A stretch of DNA of 26,670 nucleotides from NCBI GenBank assembly GCA_002751075.1, contig NAOQ01000059.1, positions 1 to 26,670 of the forward strand, read 5' to 3'. The position numbers and the translations under genes were made by a program. This stretch comes from Ichthyophonus hoferi (taxonomy: Eukaryota > Opisthokonta > Ichthyosporea > Ichthyophonida > Ichthyophonidae). The notes beneath the pieces were generated by a model, which saw only the letters and a list, made by a program, of their open reading frames with translations, had not been told where the DNA came from and did not search any database. Shown here piece after piece: positions 12,201 through 19,015 of this stretch (positions within the stretch are counted from its first letter, which is position 1; every line of letters begins with the position of its first letter).

Positions 12201-14538
12201 TGCATTGTATATGACCCTTATATTCTTATAACTGTCATGGCAAACAATCAGCTGTGTGACGTTGAATCTTTCATATACATATATATGTGAATATGTACAT
12301 GTATGAATAATAATATCTACTATGACTCTATTATACGATTATACTGCGATATTATGTTACTATTACACTATCCTTATATTATATCATACTATCATACTAT
12401 TATACTATTGTATTAAACTCTACCAAACCTTTCACAGACATGCCCACGAGATCATGCAAAAAGGGTTAATCGTCATAGAACAAAAAACAACTTATGCTGA
12501 CATAGCATGTGCTATACTACGTGAAGATAAAATACTACAAAGCTATCCATTGGTCAGCGCCAAGGATAGCATGTATCTATTGGGTGCTATGTTGGTATCC
12601 CCTTAATCCCACATACTATTATACAATCATATTATCATACATACTATCATACTTTTGTAAAGTTTTTTTTTGCTTTTGTCCACCTATACATAATGGTTCC
12701 ACACGATTTACATAGAACATATTGCATGCTAAAATAGTATTCGATAATAATAAAGTAAGCAGTTGTTTTTAAGCGACGATGTCAAAAATGGTAAAAAACA
12801 ATACATTTTCTAGGAAAATACATTATGTATATATAGTATTACATTATGCTTCAATTGTGTAAGAGTTATTATATTTGAATTGGTCAGGCCATATAAATAC
12901 TGACGTCACTACCCTCTCTAGCTCACGTGGGTCCCTGGAAATCATAATATATGATTACTTGTTGATGAAAAATATAGTTTCGCCCCTACCACGAAACTTA
13001 TCCCTATCAGAAGATTCGCTGGTGGGTTTCTGTCAAATGAATTCTGTATTTATTTCTTAACACTGTATAACTATATTGAAAAACAAGTGAGATTAAAACA
13101 CAATTCTATGCGTTTAAATAGCGAGAGAGTTAAGATTCAAACCTGTGGGTTTTACTGGGATGATTTTCTTGTTGCGCTTTTCGTATTTGCGTTTACCGAA
13201 ACTGGAATGGTTACTTCAGCCATAGTATGAACAAGCATTCAGTACTTGTAGACAGTCAAGCTAGGTAGTGCATTTTTATCTCTCATTTACGTGACAACAT
13301 AAATTGTCATGGATTATAGAATATAAGTCGCCCTCAACTACACCAATCACTACCGACATTTATGGCTCATGACCAATTGCTGTTTGGACTCTTCCTGAAA
13401 TATCTAAATATAGAAATATAGAATATATTCCTACAATCAGTAGCATAGGCTTTGACCAATTTAAGACTACTCTAATGACTAGAAATATTCTGAGATGCAG
13501 GAAGTTTCTATTGCAATTGAATATTCCATTTGAAAGTTGGAAGTGGGGTGTAGGCTGGTGGAATATATTGGGGGAGTACATATAGGTCAGGAGCAGGAAA
13601 TATTGAATGGTGACTGTTATAATGGAGGGAAATGTGGCGATTTTGGGGACAATGATGCAGTATCAAAGATAAAATGAGATCAATAGTTTAAAGAACAGAG
13701 TTTTATTAGATGTTTATATGAAATTTGTTTGAGATTGACAATATGATGGACGGCTTGTAATCTCAGTAGATCACGGTTTCTATTTACTTTATATGATTAT
13801 ATTACCTTGTATGCTTACAGAGAAAGATCCACACACAATGTGTATGGTACAAACCCCCATGATAATCACATAATAGCTAATGCCTGTCATATATTTGTAT
13901 TATTAATCAATCCATCTATCCCTCTTATAGTTCGAAAATGACCCAGATAGCATTCCTAATCTCTTTAAGCTAGGCCTGGATGACGATAAGATAGCCCTAA
14001 TGACAGATGAAGTGTCCCTCTTAGGCCATCCTACCACTGTATTTGACCCCTCTCCATTTCAGGTATTAATGTGTGCACTTTTATTTCTGCTCCACATATC
14101 ATGTATCTTATATACCGCATATATATATATATATTACAGGCAACTTATTGCAGTCAATAAACCCTTTGTTCTTATTGGTGACATCTATTGTCATTAAAGA
14201 TTTCCATATAATTCGTAGTATATATTTTAGCTGGTTGCTATACACGGGTATATATAGTAAATAATAAAATATAATAACTGTAACCATTGCTTTTTATGTG
14301 TTTACTTTAATATGTGTGTAGGCTCAGTAGCTTATATTTTATATATATAATATCAAATATATATATATATTTACTGGCGGGGTCATATCTGATATTATTT
14401 TATTACCTACAGGTGGTTCAAGATACCCCCCTGTCCGAGATCCATTTCATGTTCACTATGTTGAGATGTTCCCATCTATTTGTCACACACCTAGGCAAAC
14501 TAGTTGGTGTAATTGTGCTGAGAGATCTGATGAAGTAG
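100..14538 (+). CDS. CLCN2-like: CLC-1/2/K-type chloride channel, 22 exons, 5'-partial
   Basis: This gene encodes a voltage-gated chloride channel of the CLC family, a dimeric membrane protein with one chloride pore per subunit and two cytosolic CBS domains. Exons placed: 100-200, 635-706, 1443-1567, 2318-2364, 2850-2945, 3168-3236, 3925-3967, 4741-4779, 5074-5155, 5579-5678, 6062-6117, 6750-6802, 7065-7143, 7859-7875, 8711-8879, 9484-9660, 9924-10017, 10282-10334, 10933-10997, 12438-12594, 13931-14062, 14413-14538. All have GT-AG borders, and phases agree at every junction except 10997/12438, where an exon must be missing. Counting from the first base of the first visible exon, the motifs are GSGIP (143-147), GKEGP with the gating Glu (187), GVFGP (411-415) and the helix-R Tyr (497). 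The antiporter proton Glu is Val (246), so a channel rather than a Cl-/H+ exchanger is inferred. About 650 residues are visible. The start codon lies upstream of the window. The protein ends immediately after CBS2, shorter than vertebrate CLC-2. Confidence 0.95.
211..440. repeat. Minisatellite with 30-bp core and 10-bp spacer
   Basis: A 30-base core (TAGGTATATATGTACATGTG plus TGTATATGTA) occurs at 211, 251, 301, 341 and 381. Copies are separated by one or two decamers TAGGTATATA, giving spacings of 40, 50, 40 and 40 bases. The array lies in the intron between CLC exons a and b. Confidence 0.92.
635..706 (+). CDS. CLC exon b: N-terminal region
   Basis: Acceptor ATCTATAG, donor GTAAGT. It encodes [20 protein letters not shown] and a little more, an acidic segment before the first membrane helix. 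It ends with CT, and the A opening the next exon completes Leu. Confidence 0.8.
707..1442 (+). other. CLC intron b/c
   Basis: Low-complexity intron with a TATC microsatellite at about 828-872 and AT-rich unique sequence. No further exon is visible. Confidence 0.7.
1443..1567 (+). CDS. CLC exon c: helix B
   Basis: Acceptor CTATTGCCAG, donor GTAAAT. It encodes 41 residues; the end, [15 protein letters not shown], matches the CLC-2 helix B stretch LVLLGLLMALVSW. It ends in phase 1. Confidence 0.88.
1568..2317 (+). other. CLC intron c/d
   Basis: AT-rich intron with many ATTGG pentamers and a TTAAT run near 2074-2091. No coding sequence is visible. Confidence 0.7.
2318..2364 (+). CDS. CLC exon d: end of helix B
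   Basis: A 47-bp exon (acceptor ATCACAG, donor GTATAA) encoding [15 protein letters not shown], placed like the segment after helix B in CLC-2. Phases fit both neighbours (G|AT gives Asp; ends in phase 0). Confidence 0.82.
2365..2849 (+). other. CLC intron d/e
   Basis: An intron of 485 bases. It continues the ATTGG-rich stretch (six copies to 2700), and nothing in it resembles a CLC exon. Confidence 0.7.
2850..2945 (+). CDS. CLC exon e: helices C-D with GSGIP
   Basis: Acceptor TGCATACAG, donor GTAAGT. It encodes 32 residues with [17 protein letters not shown] followed by [13 protein letters not shown] is the first chloride-coordinating CLC motif. Phase 0 at both ends. Confidence 0.95.
3168..3236 (+). 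CDS. CLC exon f: after the GSGIP motif
   Basis: Acceptor CTTTCAACAG, donor GTATCA. It encodes EMKATLAG...[10 protein letters not shown], colinear with CLC-2 [23 protein letters not shown]. Phase 0 at both ends. Confidence 0.95.
3416..3860. repeat. TACTATTATA-type microsatellite
   Basis: A degenerate 5- and 10-base array (TACTA, TTATA) fills most of the intron between CLC exons f and g. The open frames in it are repeat artefacts. Confidence 0.9.
3925..3967 (+). CDS. CLC exon g: 43-bp helix E exon
   Basis: It encodes [14 protein letters not shown] plus the first base of the GKEGP glycine; CLC-2 has VIGLTCALGSGMPL here. Donor GTAGGT. The GKEGP glycine codon is split by the intron. Confidence 0.95.
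3968..4740 (+). other. CLC intron g/h
   Basis: The intron that splits the GKEGP motif. It is AT-rich with a T9A7-type palindrome near 4194-4208. No exon or RNA gene is recognised. Confidence 0.7.
4741..4779 (+). CDS. CLC exon h: 39-bp GKEGP exon
   Basis: It encodes [12 protein letters not shown] after the split Gly, so GKEGP with the fast-gate glutamate is intact. Acceptor CTTTATCAG, donor GTAGGT. Confidence 0.96.
   Translation, partial: VRKDLLCIPQQS
5074..5155 (+). CDS. CLC exon i: helices F-G linker
   Basis: Acceptor CTGGTCTTAG, donor GTAAAG. It encodes 26 residues including [15 protein letters not shown] and THQILAAA, matching CLC-2 AALLSKFLSLF...NTEMLAAA. Phase 2 to phase 2 junctions agree (G|CC Ala, TG|T Cys). 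Confidence 0.93.
5311..5450. repeat. TATCTTATTA decamer array
   Basis: About 14 tandem decamers TATCTTATTA with point variants, in the intron between CLC exons i and j. Confidence 0.92.
5579..5678 (+). CDS. CLC exon j: helices [14 protein letters not shown]
   Basis: It encodes 33 residues including [20 protein letters not shown] followed by [13 protein letters not shown]. This is the strongest family match. Val after SIE occupies the proton-glutamate position of CLC antiporters, as in CLC-0/1/2/K channels. Confidence 0.98.
5791..5875. repeat. 20-bp tandem repeat
   Basis: The unit GCATATCATATTTTATTATA occurs at 5791, 5811 and 5831, with a partial copy from 5851 that decays into ATCAT repeats. 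Confidence 0.92.
6062..6117 (+). CDS. CLC exon k: helix H
   Basis: Acceptor AAATGCAG, donor GTAAGT. It encodes [18 protein letters not shown], colinear with CLC-2 GFFAATFSAFIFRVLAVW. It ends in phase 2. Confidence 0.93.
6118..6749 (+). other. CLC intron k/l
   Basis: An AT-rich intron of 632 bases. I examined it for additional exons and found none that keeps frame. Confidence 0.65.
6750..6802 (+). CDS. CLC exon l: H-I loop
   Basis: A 53-bp exon encoding [17 protein letters not shown]. Acceptor GATTGGCAG. Two donors lie four bases apart (GTACGT and GTAATT); only the second (exon end 6802) keeps the frame into the next exon (C|CC Pro). The loop is shorter than in CLC-2. Confidence 0.82.
7065..7143 (+). 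CDS. CLC exon m: helix I
   Basis: Acceptor AATTTATAG, donor GTAAGT. It encodes [18 protein letters not shown] followed by HEQVIHW, matching CLC-2 [20 protein letters not shown]. It ends in phase 2. Confidence 0.95.
7144..7858 (+). other. CLC intron m/n
   Basis: This intron contains the open 42-codon stretch 7733-7858 directly before the 17-bp microexon, plus several ATTGG motifs. Confidence 0.65.
7859..7875 (+). CDS. CLC exon n: 17-bp microexon
   Basis: Acceptor TTCAATAG, donor GTAAGG. It supplies RQGPF and two split codons, giving [16 protein letters not shown] against CLC-2 RKQKTINRFLMKKRLLFP. An alternative acceptor TACACTAG upstream would start the exon at 7733 in the same open frame, adding 42 residues; the short form fits the family better. 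Confidence 0.75.
7876..8710 (+). other. CLC intron n/o
   Basis: It holds an ATT trinucleotide run at about 7902-7943 and short CATA repeats before the acceptor at 8710. No coding sequence is seen. Confidence 0.65.
8711..8879 (+). CDS. CLC exon o: helices J-K
   Basis: Acceptor ACCTACAG, donor GTAATA. It encodes 55 residues: [20 protein letters not shown], then [19 protein letters not shown] and an acidic loop ending HDWDNR. It matches CLC-2 [20 protein letters not shown]...LFDN. Confidence 0.94.
8880..9483 (+). other. CLC intron o/p
   Basis: Simple CATA/TG-rich sequence, ending in a strong CTTTCT tract (9427-9481) before the acceptor. Confidence 0.65.
9484..9660 (+). CDS. CLC exon p: helices L-N with GxFxP
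   Basis: A long pyrimidine tract precedes the acceptor CTCTCCCAG; donor GTAGGT. It encodes a membrane helix, then [20 protein letters not shown] and LMGE, matching CLC-2 [24 protein letters not shown]. The GxFxP chloride-binding motif is intact. Confidence 0.97.
9924..10017 (+). CDS. CLC exon q: helices O-P
   Basis: Acceptor CCAATAG, donor GTAGGT. It encodes [20 protein letters not shown] followed by [11 protein letters not shown], matching CLC-2 [28 protein letters not shown]. It ends in phase 0. Confidence 0.97.
10282..10334 (+). CDS. CLC exon r: helix Q
   Basis: It encodes [17 protein letters not shown] against CLC-2 HILPVMIAVILANAVAQ. Acceptor TTCGACAG, donor GTCAGT, phase 2 at the end. 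Confidence 0.92.
10335..10932 (+). other. CLC intron r/s
   Basis: AT-rich intron. Two look-alike coding pieces (near 10545 and 10745) were tested as helix-R exons and rejected on phase. Confidence 0.65.
10933..10997 (+). CDS. CLC exon s: helix R with pore tyrosine
   Basis: Acceptor ACACTCAG, donor GTAAGC. It encodes [20 protein letters not shown] and one more Leu, matching CLC-2 [20 protein letters not shown]. Tyr in YDS is the helix-R chloride-binding tyrosine. It ends in phase 1, which does not match the next placed exon. Confidence 0.95.
11116..11308. repeat. Left copy of 193-bp gap-flanking duplicate
   Basis: This stretch, starting CTGAGGAATTTGTATTTTC, is repeated without visible difference at 11721-11913, on the other side of the run of N. 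Confidence 0.95.
11309..11720. other. Assembly gap (412 N)
   Basis: A run of 412 undetermined bases within a CLC intron. Open frames crossing it are meaningless. Confidence 0.99.
11721..11913. repeat. Right copy of 193-bp gap-flanking duplicate
   Basis: Identical by eye to 11116-11308. Duplicated gap edges usually mean an unmerged contig overlap rather than a true tandem duplication. Confidence 0.95.
12438..12594 (+). CDS. CLC exon t: CBS domain 1
   Basis: Acceptor TTTCACAG, donor GTATCC. It encodes 52 residues: [40 protein letters not shown], then SMYLLGAML. This matches CLC-2 [21 protein letters not shown]...ESMILLGSI. The entry phase (one base) does not fit exon s, so a short linker exon is missing between them. 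Confidence 0.92.
12595..13930 (+). other. CLC intron t/u
   Basis: The longest CLC intron (1336 bases), less repetitive than the others. Joining the flanking exons directly is in frame. No additional exon could be supported, although CLC-2 has a short helix after CBS1 that would fall here. Confidence 0.6.
13931..14062 (+). CDS. CLC exon u: inter-CBS linker
   Basis: Acceptor CCTCTTATAG, donor GTATTA. It encodes 44 residues: an acidic stretch ([20 protein letters not shown]) and the CBS2 entry [13 protein letters not shown], matching CLC-2 CKIDPAPFQL. Phase 0 at both ends. The helix that follows CBS1 in CLC-2 has no visible counterpart; another multiple-of-three exon may exist in 12595-13930. 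Confidence 0.93.
14413..14538 (+). CDS. CLC exon v: CBS domain 2 and stop
   Basis: Acceptor ACCTACAG. It encodes [40 protein letters not shown], then Lys and TAG at 14536-14538. It matches CLC-2 [39 protein letters not shown]. There is no C-terminal tail after CBS2. Confidence 0.96.
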   Translation: MVQDTPLSEIHFMFTMLRCSHLFVTHLGKLVGVIVLRDLMK

Positions 14539-16401
14539 AGCGTAGGACTATTGGCTGGTGATCGTGTGGTCCAGTTGCCCTGTGGTCGACCCTGGCGATA
14601 TATTGCTTGAGTAATGCCAGGCTGTAACAATATCGTTATAGGGATATTGCTACGACCAGAATTTCTGATTAGAAAATCTGATCGAATACTTCTCAATGTT
14701 TCCACAATTCTAGCAGGTCGAGAGCAACCGAGATAATTATATGTCCGGTATTCAGGTAATGCGTATTGTATACCACACAAACATATATGTTATTATTATT
14801 ATTATTATATACAAAATTCTACATTCTAGAAGCTAAAAAATAAGGACGTTATCTTAGTAACTGTATTAAGCACATGTTCACAAATGTAGAAAACATAACA
14901 TAGCGCCTATGAAAGAGATCCTGAGCCAATCAGGAACGAATTCGCTAAATGATACACGGAATATCTTGATTAAAGTCTAAGTTAGTGAAAACCCTTAAGT
15001 GCAAATGAATGCTAGCTGTGCTAGTAGTATTCGGGACGGGCAAGTCACGATACACAACTTTTATATAGCGGCCAATAATCATTGGTCTCTACTTAATAAA
15101 AAAAACATATCACTTATATCAGGTATACGACCAGGAGTAAAAAACGTTAATAGATTAGAGATAGATAACGACGGATACGAGAACGTCGTATTTTCCGTGA
15201 CCATGTATGTGTGAGCGGAACCCTCCTATTATTTAGCTCTGCTTGTGTTGTACTTAGTTTTATCACTAGTGCTACTCTCTCTAGTTAACACTAAGATGTT
15301 AAGTTCAATCACTGAAATGAAGCCAATCATAAATATTCATATTAACTAATCCAACTCATGATTGGTCAAAGAGACCTACTAGAATTGTCTGATCTTGCTA
15401 CAATACTTAAAGACTATTGGCTTACGATTTTATTTATTTTGATGTAATCGTGTTCATATGTTGTATGTTAATGCAGTTCACATGAGATTAGTAAGGTTCA
15501 CTAGAATTGCTTGATCGTAACTTGATCTTAATTCTTCCATTGGTTGAATTAATATGTCCTTACCTGGACGATCATCTAACGATCATCTAGCTAATGTCTA
15601 AATCATTGGTCCAATTTCACACTTTCGGTTGGCCTACGTTGACGAATAATCTCATCTTTATATTTTTTTAAAAGCAAGTTTTTCAAGACCGCAAACTCCA
15701 AAGAAGCACGTGAATTAGTTGACAAGCTGCTGGTAGTAAGCGGATCATGAAATGATTGGTCCAACACAGGTTTTTTTTAATGCCGTTCTGATCCAGATAC
15801 AGGTTTCCAAATTTGCAATTTTTAAAAAAGCAAATAAATAATAATAAATATATAAAAGAACTAGGAATATTATAAATGACTTATCATACCCGGTAACGTA
15901 AGTAGTAACCCAGTCAACTGTGAGTGATATCATTAGACACATGCCCTCGGTAAGTCTGGTAAGAGTTATAGAGTTATGCATTATTTCAAACCTACTTATT
16001 CACCAGTGGCTAGCGATCTTGTAACAGTAAATTATCGCTTTTATTTCGTAATTTTCTTCGGAAGAACCAGCCTAACAAGCTTTCATTTTTTTTTTTTTTT
16101 TAAAAAAAAAAAAGAGATATAACCAGTTTTAAAATAATATCGGCATAAAGTAGACTTCAGGAAATTACTTTGTTTATTTAATTTTACTTCATTATTTTAT
16201 ATTATATCGTCCAAGCGTTTGTGCAGCACTTTTGCAACACGAACACGAATGCTTGTTGTTTTGAATTCAGACATGGTAATAATTGGTAGATTACAATAAT
16301 ATCCACCAATTGAAATGTGATATCGGAATGAACAAATCGTTAGTCGATTAGAAAGCACCTATGGTACCTACCATAGCTTATTTACTCAAGTGTGAGCCGC
16401 C
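14539..16401. other. Intergenic region / CLC 3' flank
   Basis: No gene is supported here. Near the start is an ATT run (14791-14808). A 71-codon open frame at 14999-15214 has no recognisable domain. A T16A12 palindromic tract sits at about 16086-16113. ATTGG motifs remain frequent (8 or more copies). Confidence 0.6.
16281..16311. promoter_or_regulatory. Inverted pair of CCAAT boxes
   Basis: AATTGGT at 16281-16287 and ACCAATT at 16305-16311 form an inverted pair about 90-120 bases upstream of the TATA box of the chitin-binding gene. Position and sequence suit NF-Y-type sites; function is inferred. Confidence 0.4.
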
Positions 16402-16408
16402 TATAAAA
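16402..16408 (+). promoter_or_regulatory. TATA box of chitin-binding gene
   Basis: TATAAAA lies 81 bases upstream of the chosen start ATG (16489). Transcription is expected to begin about 25-30 bases downstream, near 16428-16435. This places the upstream in-frame ATG at 16417 outside the transcript and decides the start. Confidence 0.75.
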
Positions 16409-16488
16409 GAGATCAGATGTATTGTCAGCAATCAACGAACCAGCTCTATAAATCTTCTCAAAGATTTTATTTGTTTACCAAAACAAAA

Positions 16489-17136
16489 ATGGCCTTTCTT
16501 TTCAAGGCGCTTACCATTACAATCATTGCTACCATGATCAGTGGTGCACCCACTGTCTTAACCCAGACCCCAAATGCAATCACGTGCCCTAAAATGCCAC
16601 GGCCGTGTGTTTCAAGTACTATTTACTATGTTGACAATTTTGCTAACCCAGAAAATGTCCACCAGTACATCGAATGCACCTATAGTTCTTATAAATATAT
16701 CAACTGTAAATTCCCCTTTACCTTTAACACAACCACAAATAAATGCAATGGTTTGGAAGACCACACCAAAAGAAACAAAAAACTTTGCCCACCCGAGTAT
16801 TTGACAAATCCCAAATATTGCAACATTTTACCTGTCCCAACAGATGTTACCGCTTTTTACATATGCTCAAATAGCGATTCTTTTATCCTCCACTGTGAGT
16901 TTGGTGATATATATGACCCGACCACACAGGCATGTTTTCCTCCCCACTACAATTGCCCTAGTAACTGGGACCATAATCCCCTCGCCAATTATACCAACAC
17001 AGGTAATCGTCATACTTACTACCAATGTAATCCTAATGGTGCTACACTTACATGGTGTCAGGACGGCTCGATTTTTAACGTTGCGACGCTCAGTTGTGAA
17101 CATTTACTAAGTCCTTTAGCACACTTTAACTTCTAA
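16489..17136 (+). CDS. Secreted chitin-binding (peritrophin/CBM14) protein
   Basis: A single-exon gene for a 215-residue secreted protein. Residues 1-20 form a signal peptide (MAFLFKALTITIIATMISGA). Three chitin-binding type-2 domains follow: about 33-86 (Cys 33, 40, 63, 73, 86), 100-156 (Cys 100, 111, 126, 136, 149, 156) and 156-203 (Cys 156, 180, 190, 203). Domains 2 and 3 show the family core, aromatic-x-C then C-x(2)-G-x(2)-aromatic-x(5-6)-C, for example FYIC...HCEFGDIYDPTTQAC. Such proteins bind chitin in cuticles, gut linings or skeletal matrices. Possible N-glycosylation sites are N80 and N167. The start is ATG 16489 (context AAAATGG), because the TATA box at 16402 makes the in-frame ATG at 16417 untranscribed. 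The gene has no introns, unlike both neighbours, and is visibly richer in C-ending codons. Domain 1 is the most diverged. Confidence 0.9.
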   Translation: MAFLFKALTITIIATMISGAPTVLTQTPNAITCPKMPRPCVSSTIYYVDNFANPENVHQYIECTYSSYKYINCKFPFTFNTTTNKCNGLEDHTKRNKKLCPPEYLTNPKYCNILPVPTDVTAFYICSNSDSFILHCEFGDIYDPTTQACFPPHYNCPSNWDHNPLANYTNTGNRHTYYQCNPNGATLTWCQDGSIFNVATLSCEHLLSPLAHFNF

Positions 17137-18924
17137 TACGAGTTATAACAAAGCCAAGCCAATAGTTTCAATTTCAATATTGCACGTTTAACTAATAGAA
17201 TGTTTACTGTTGAATAGTGATTAAGGAAATCAAGGTAATTTTTGATATTTATTACTGGCCTCAATACTAATAAGCAATGATAAAACCTTGAAATTTGATA
17301 AGTTTTAGTATTGTATGTATGTTGAGATCATTATTTTTGAATACTAGCAACTACTTGGGATTGTAACATGGTCTAATTATTTGCTACCATTTTCGATCAA
17401 AGTGACTCTTCCAAAAAGGGGGTAGGCTGTCTTGTAGCACTTGTTGCAAGGAATCAGGTAATGCAGTGGCACAGGTCACCATATAGTTATCCGGTCAAGA
17501 TACAAGACCTCGCATAGTAAATGTAGAATTTCTTGTAGCTGTACAATAAAAAAAATCAATGTTTCGTTTATAGCTGATATATAGTCATGAATATTAATAC
17601 AGGAGTGCAGTAATACCAGATTACCCGTAATCCCTCGATGCAAAGTGCATAGGGGCCCAATCAATAACTTGATACTGGATACTTGAAAATAGAGACCTTT
17701 GTTATTACGATATAAATATCAAATTGATCTAATGCAGAATTGGATCTTGTGAGTGATGTGATGAGGTAACCGTTGAGTGACAAGTAACATAATCACCATA
17801 TATATTTACTACTATGGTTGCCAGCAGTAATCTAGGTTATACTAAAAGTGGTAAGAATCCGAACGACATAGGCTAAGAATGGATTCTAGGGATTTATCAC
17901 TGTTCCACTCCATATCCAGGGTTCAGCTCTTGGAAATTATATATACTACATTTGTAATAGATATAGCGGTTATACTTACACTAAAAGGAAGAAAATTTAA
18001 ATTACTTTTTGTTTCACCATTTTTTTATAACATGTGTAGACCAAGTGGTGTATGAATATTAGGCTATAAGTGTCTATAAAGAATCTACTGTGGATTCCTC
18101 AGCTCGAGGAGGTACCTTGTGACTTACGAGAGTCTTTCCAAGAGAACGTTATTTAATATTCAAGATAGTTCTACTTGGAAAGTATACACAACTCGTTCTT
18201 ATATACCCTAATAAACATGCCCACAATCGATTAATGAGTTATAAAATTAGCAATCAATTAGTTTTTGGTTTTGGCAAGTATTGGCTATTCCGTATATTGA
18301 AACTGGGAGAAGTAGCTTTTAGTTAGTCCTTACATTAAAGATAAATTACATAATCTGGGAAAATCGATATAAATTAAAAATATTGTTACGGTATAATCAA
18401 CCCTAACAACAATGGCTTTGTCTTGCTATTATTTAGCTGCTGGCTTATGATTCTGACAGGTTTAGCGATTTTATTTCCTTGTACTATTTTCCAATGTGAG
18501 CTTATGTCGACTAGACTTGGGTACTTTAATCACTAAGCGCTTGGTAACTCCATCAAAGTTTATTAAAAAAGTCAGTTTAAAATTTCAAGGATACTTATTT
18601 ATATGGGTCTGAGTGTGTACAAATACATGCCAAGGTAAGTAATAGACTCAGGGATAAGTCAATAGAATATGCAAGGATTGGACTTAAGAGTAACCAGAGA
18701 ACAAAAACCAAAAGGCCTTCAATAAAACTATTCCATAAATTTTACATTAAGCCCGAATGTCATCTCCTTATTTTCCTCACCCCCTAACAAGTTTACCAAA
18801 CATTTTTGCCTAACCTTGACGTGTTGTGGATATGATTTTATGTCACAACCCCGTCCTAGACGTTGTTACTGTACATCATCTAGTGTTACTAACTTCAGTT
18901 ATATAATAATATATATATATCTGA
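17137..18924. other. Intergenic region between convergent genes
   Basis: This separates the 3' ends of the chitin-binding gene and the - strand MSP gene. It is AT-rich unique sequence with one short inverted repeat. No convincing coding frame, canonical AATAAA near either stop, or RNA gene was seen. Confidence 0.6.
18134..18182. repeat. Inverted repeat, potential hairpin
   Basis: CTTTCCAAGAGAAC (18134-18147) pairs with GTTCTACTTGGAAAG (18168-18182): 14 pairs with a single bulged base around a 20-base loop. Confidence 0.7.
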
Positions 18925-19015
18925 TCATGCTATTTTTATATAAATCAAGCTTGTCATAACAGAGTCAGAAAAAGTAGGAAGCCTAGAAATAAAAAAGGTG
19001 GAATATGGGGTGATA
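18925..19015 (-). CDS. MSP-coiled-coil exon 11: C-terminus and stop
   Basis: A strong pyrimidine tract and CTCTACAG precede it. It encodes ITPYSTFFISRLPTFSDSVM, then TSLIYIKIA and TGA (18927-18925). Phase fits exon 10 (AG|T Ser). No membrane anchor. Confidence 0.78.

Noticed and set aside
14418-14780. 120-codon - strand open frame
   Set aside because: Antisense of CLC exon v and its 3' flank; no domain is recognisable.
14999-15214. 71-codon + strand open frame downstream of the CLC gene
   Set aside because: The composition is plausible for protein and the end faintly resembles an Ig strand, but no motif, splice partner or promoter supports it.
16417-16488. Upstream in-frame ATG extending the chitin-binding protein by 24 residues
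   Set aside because: It lies about 10 bases past the TATA box, upstream of the expected transcription start, and would bury the signal peptide.
16574-17110. Overlapping open frames on both strands over the chitin-binding gene
   Set aside because: Shadows of the real frame; they lack the cysteine pattern and signal peptide.
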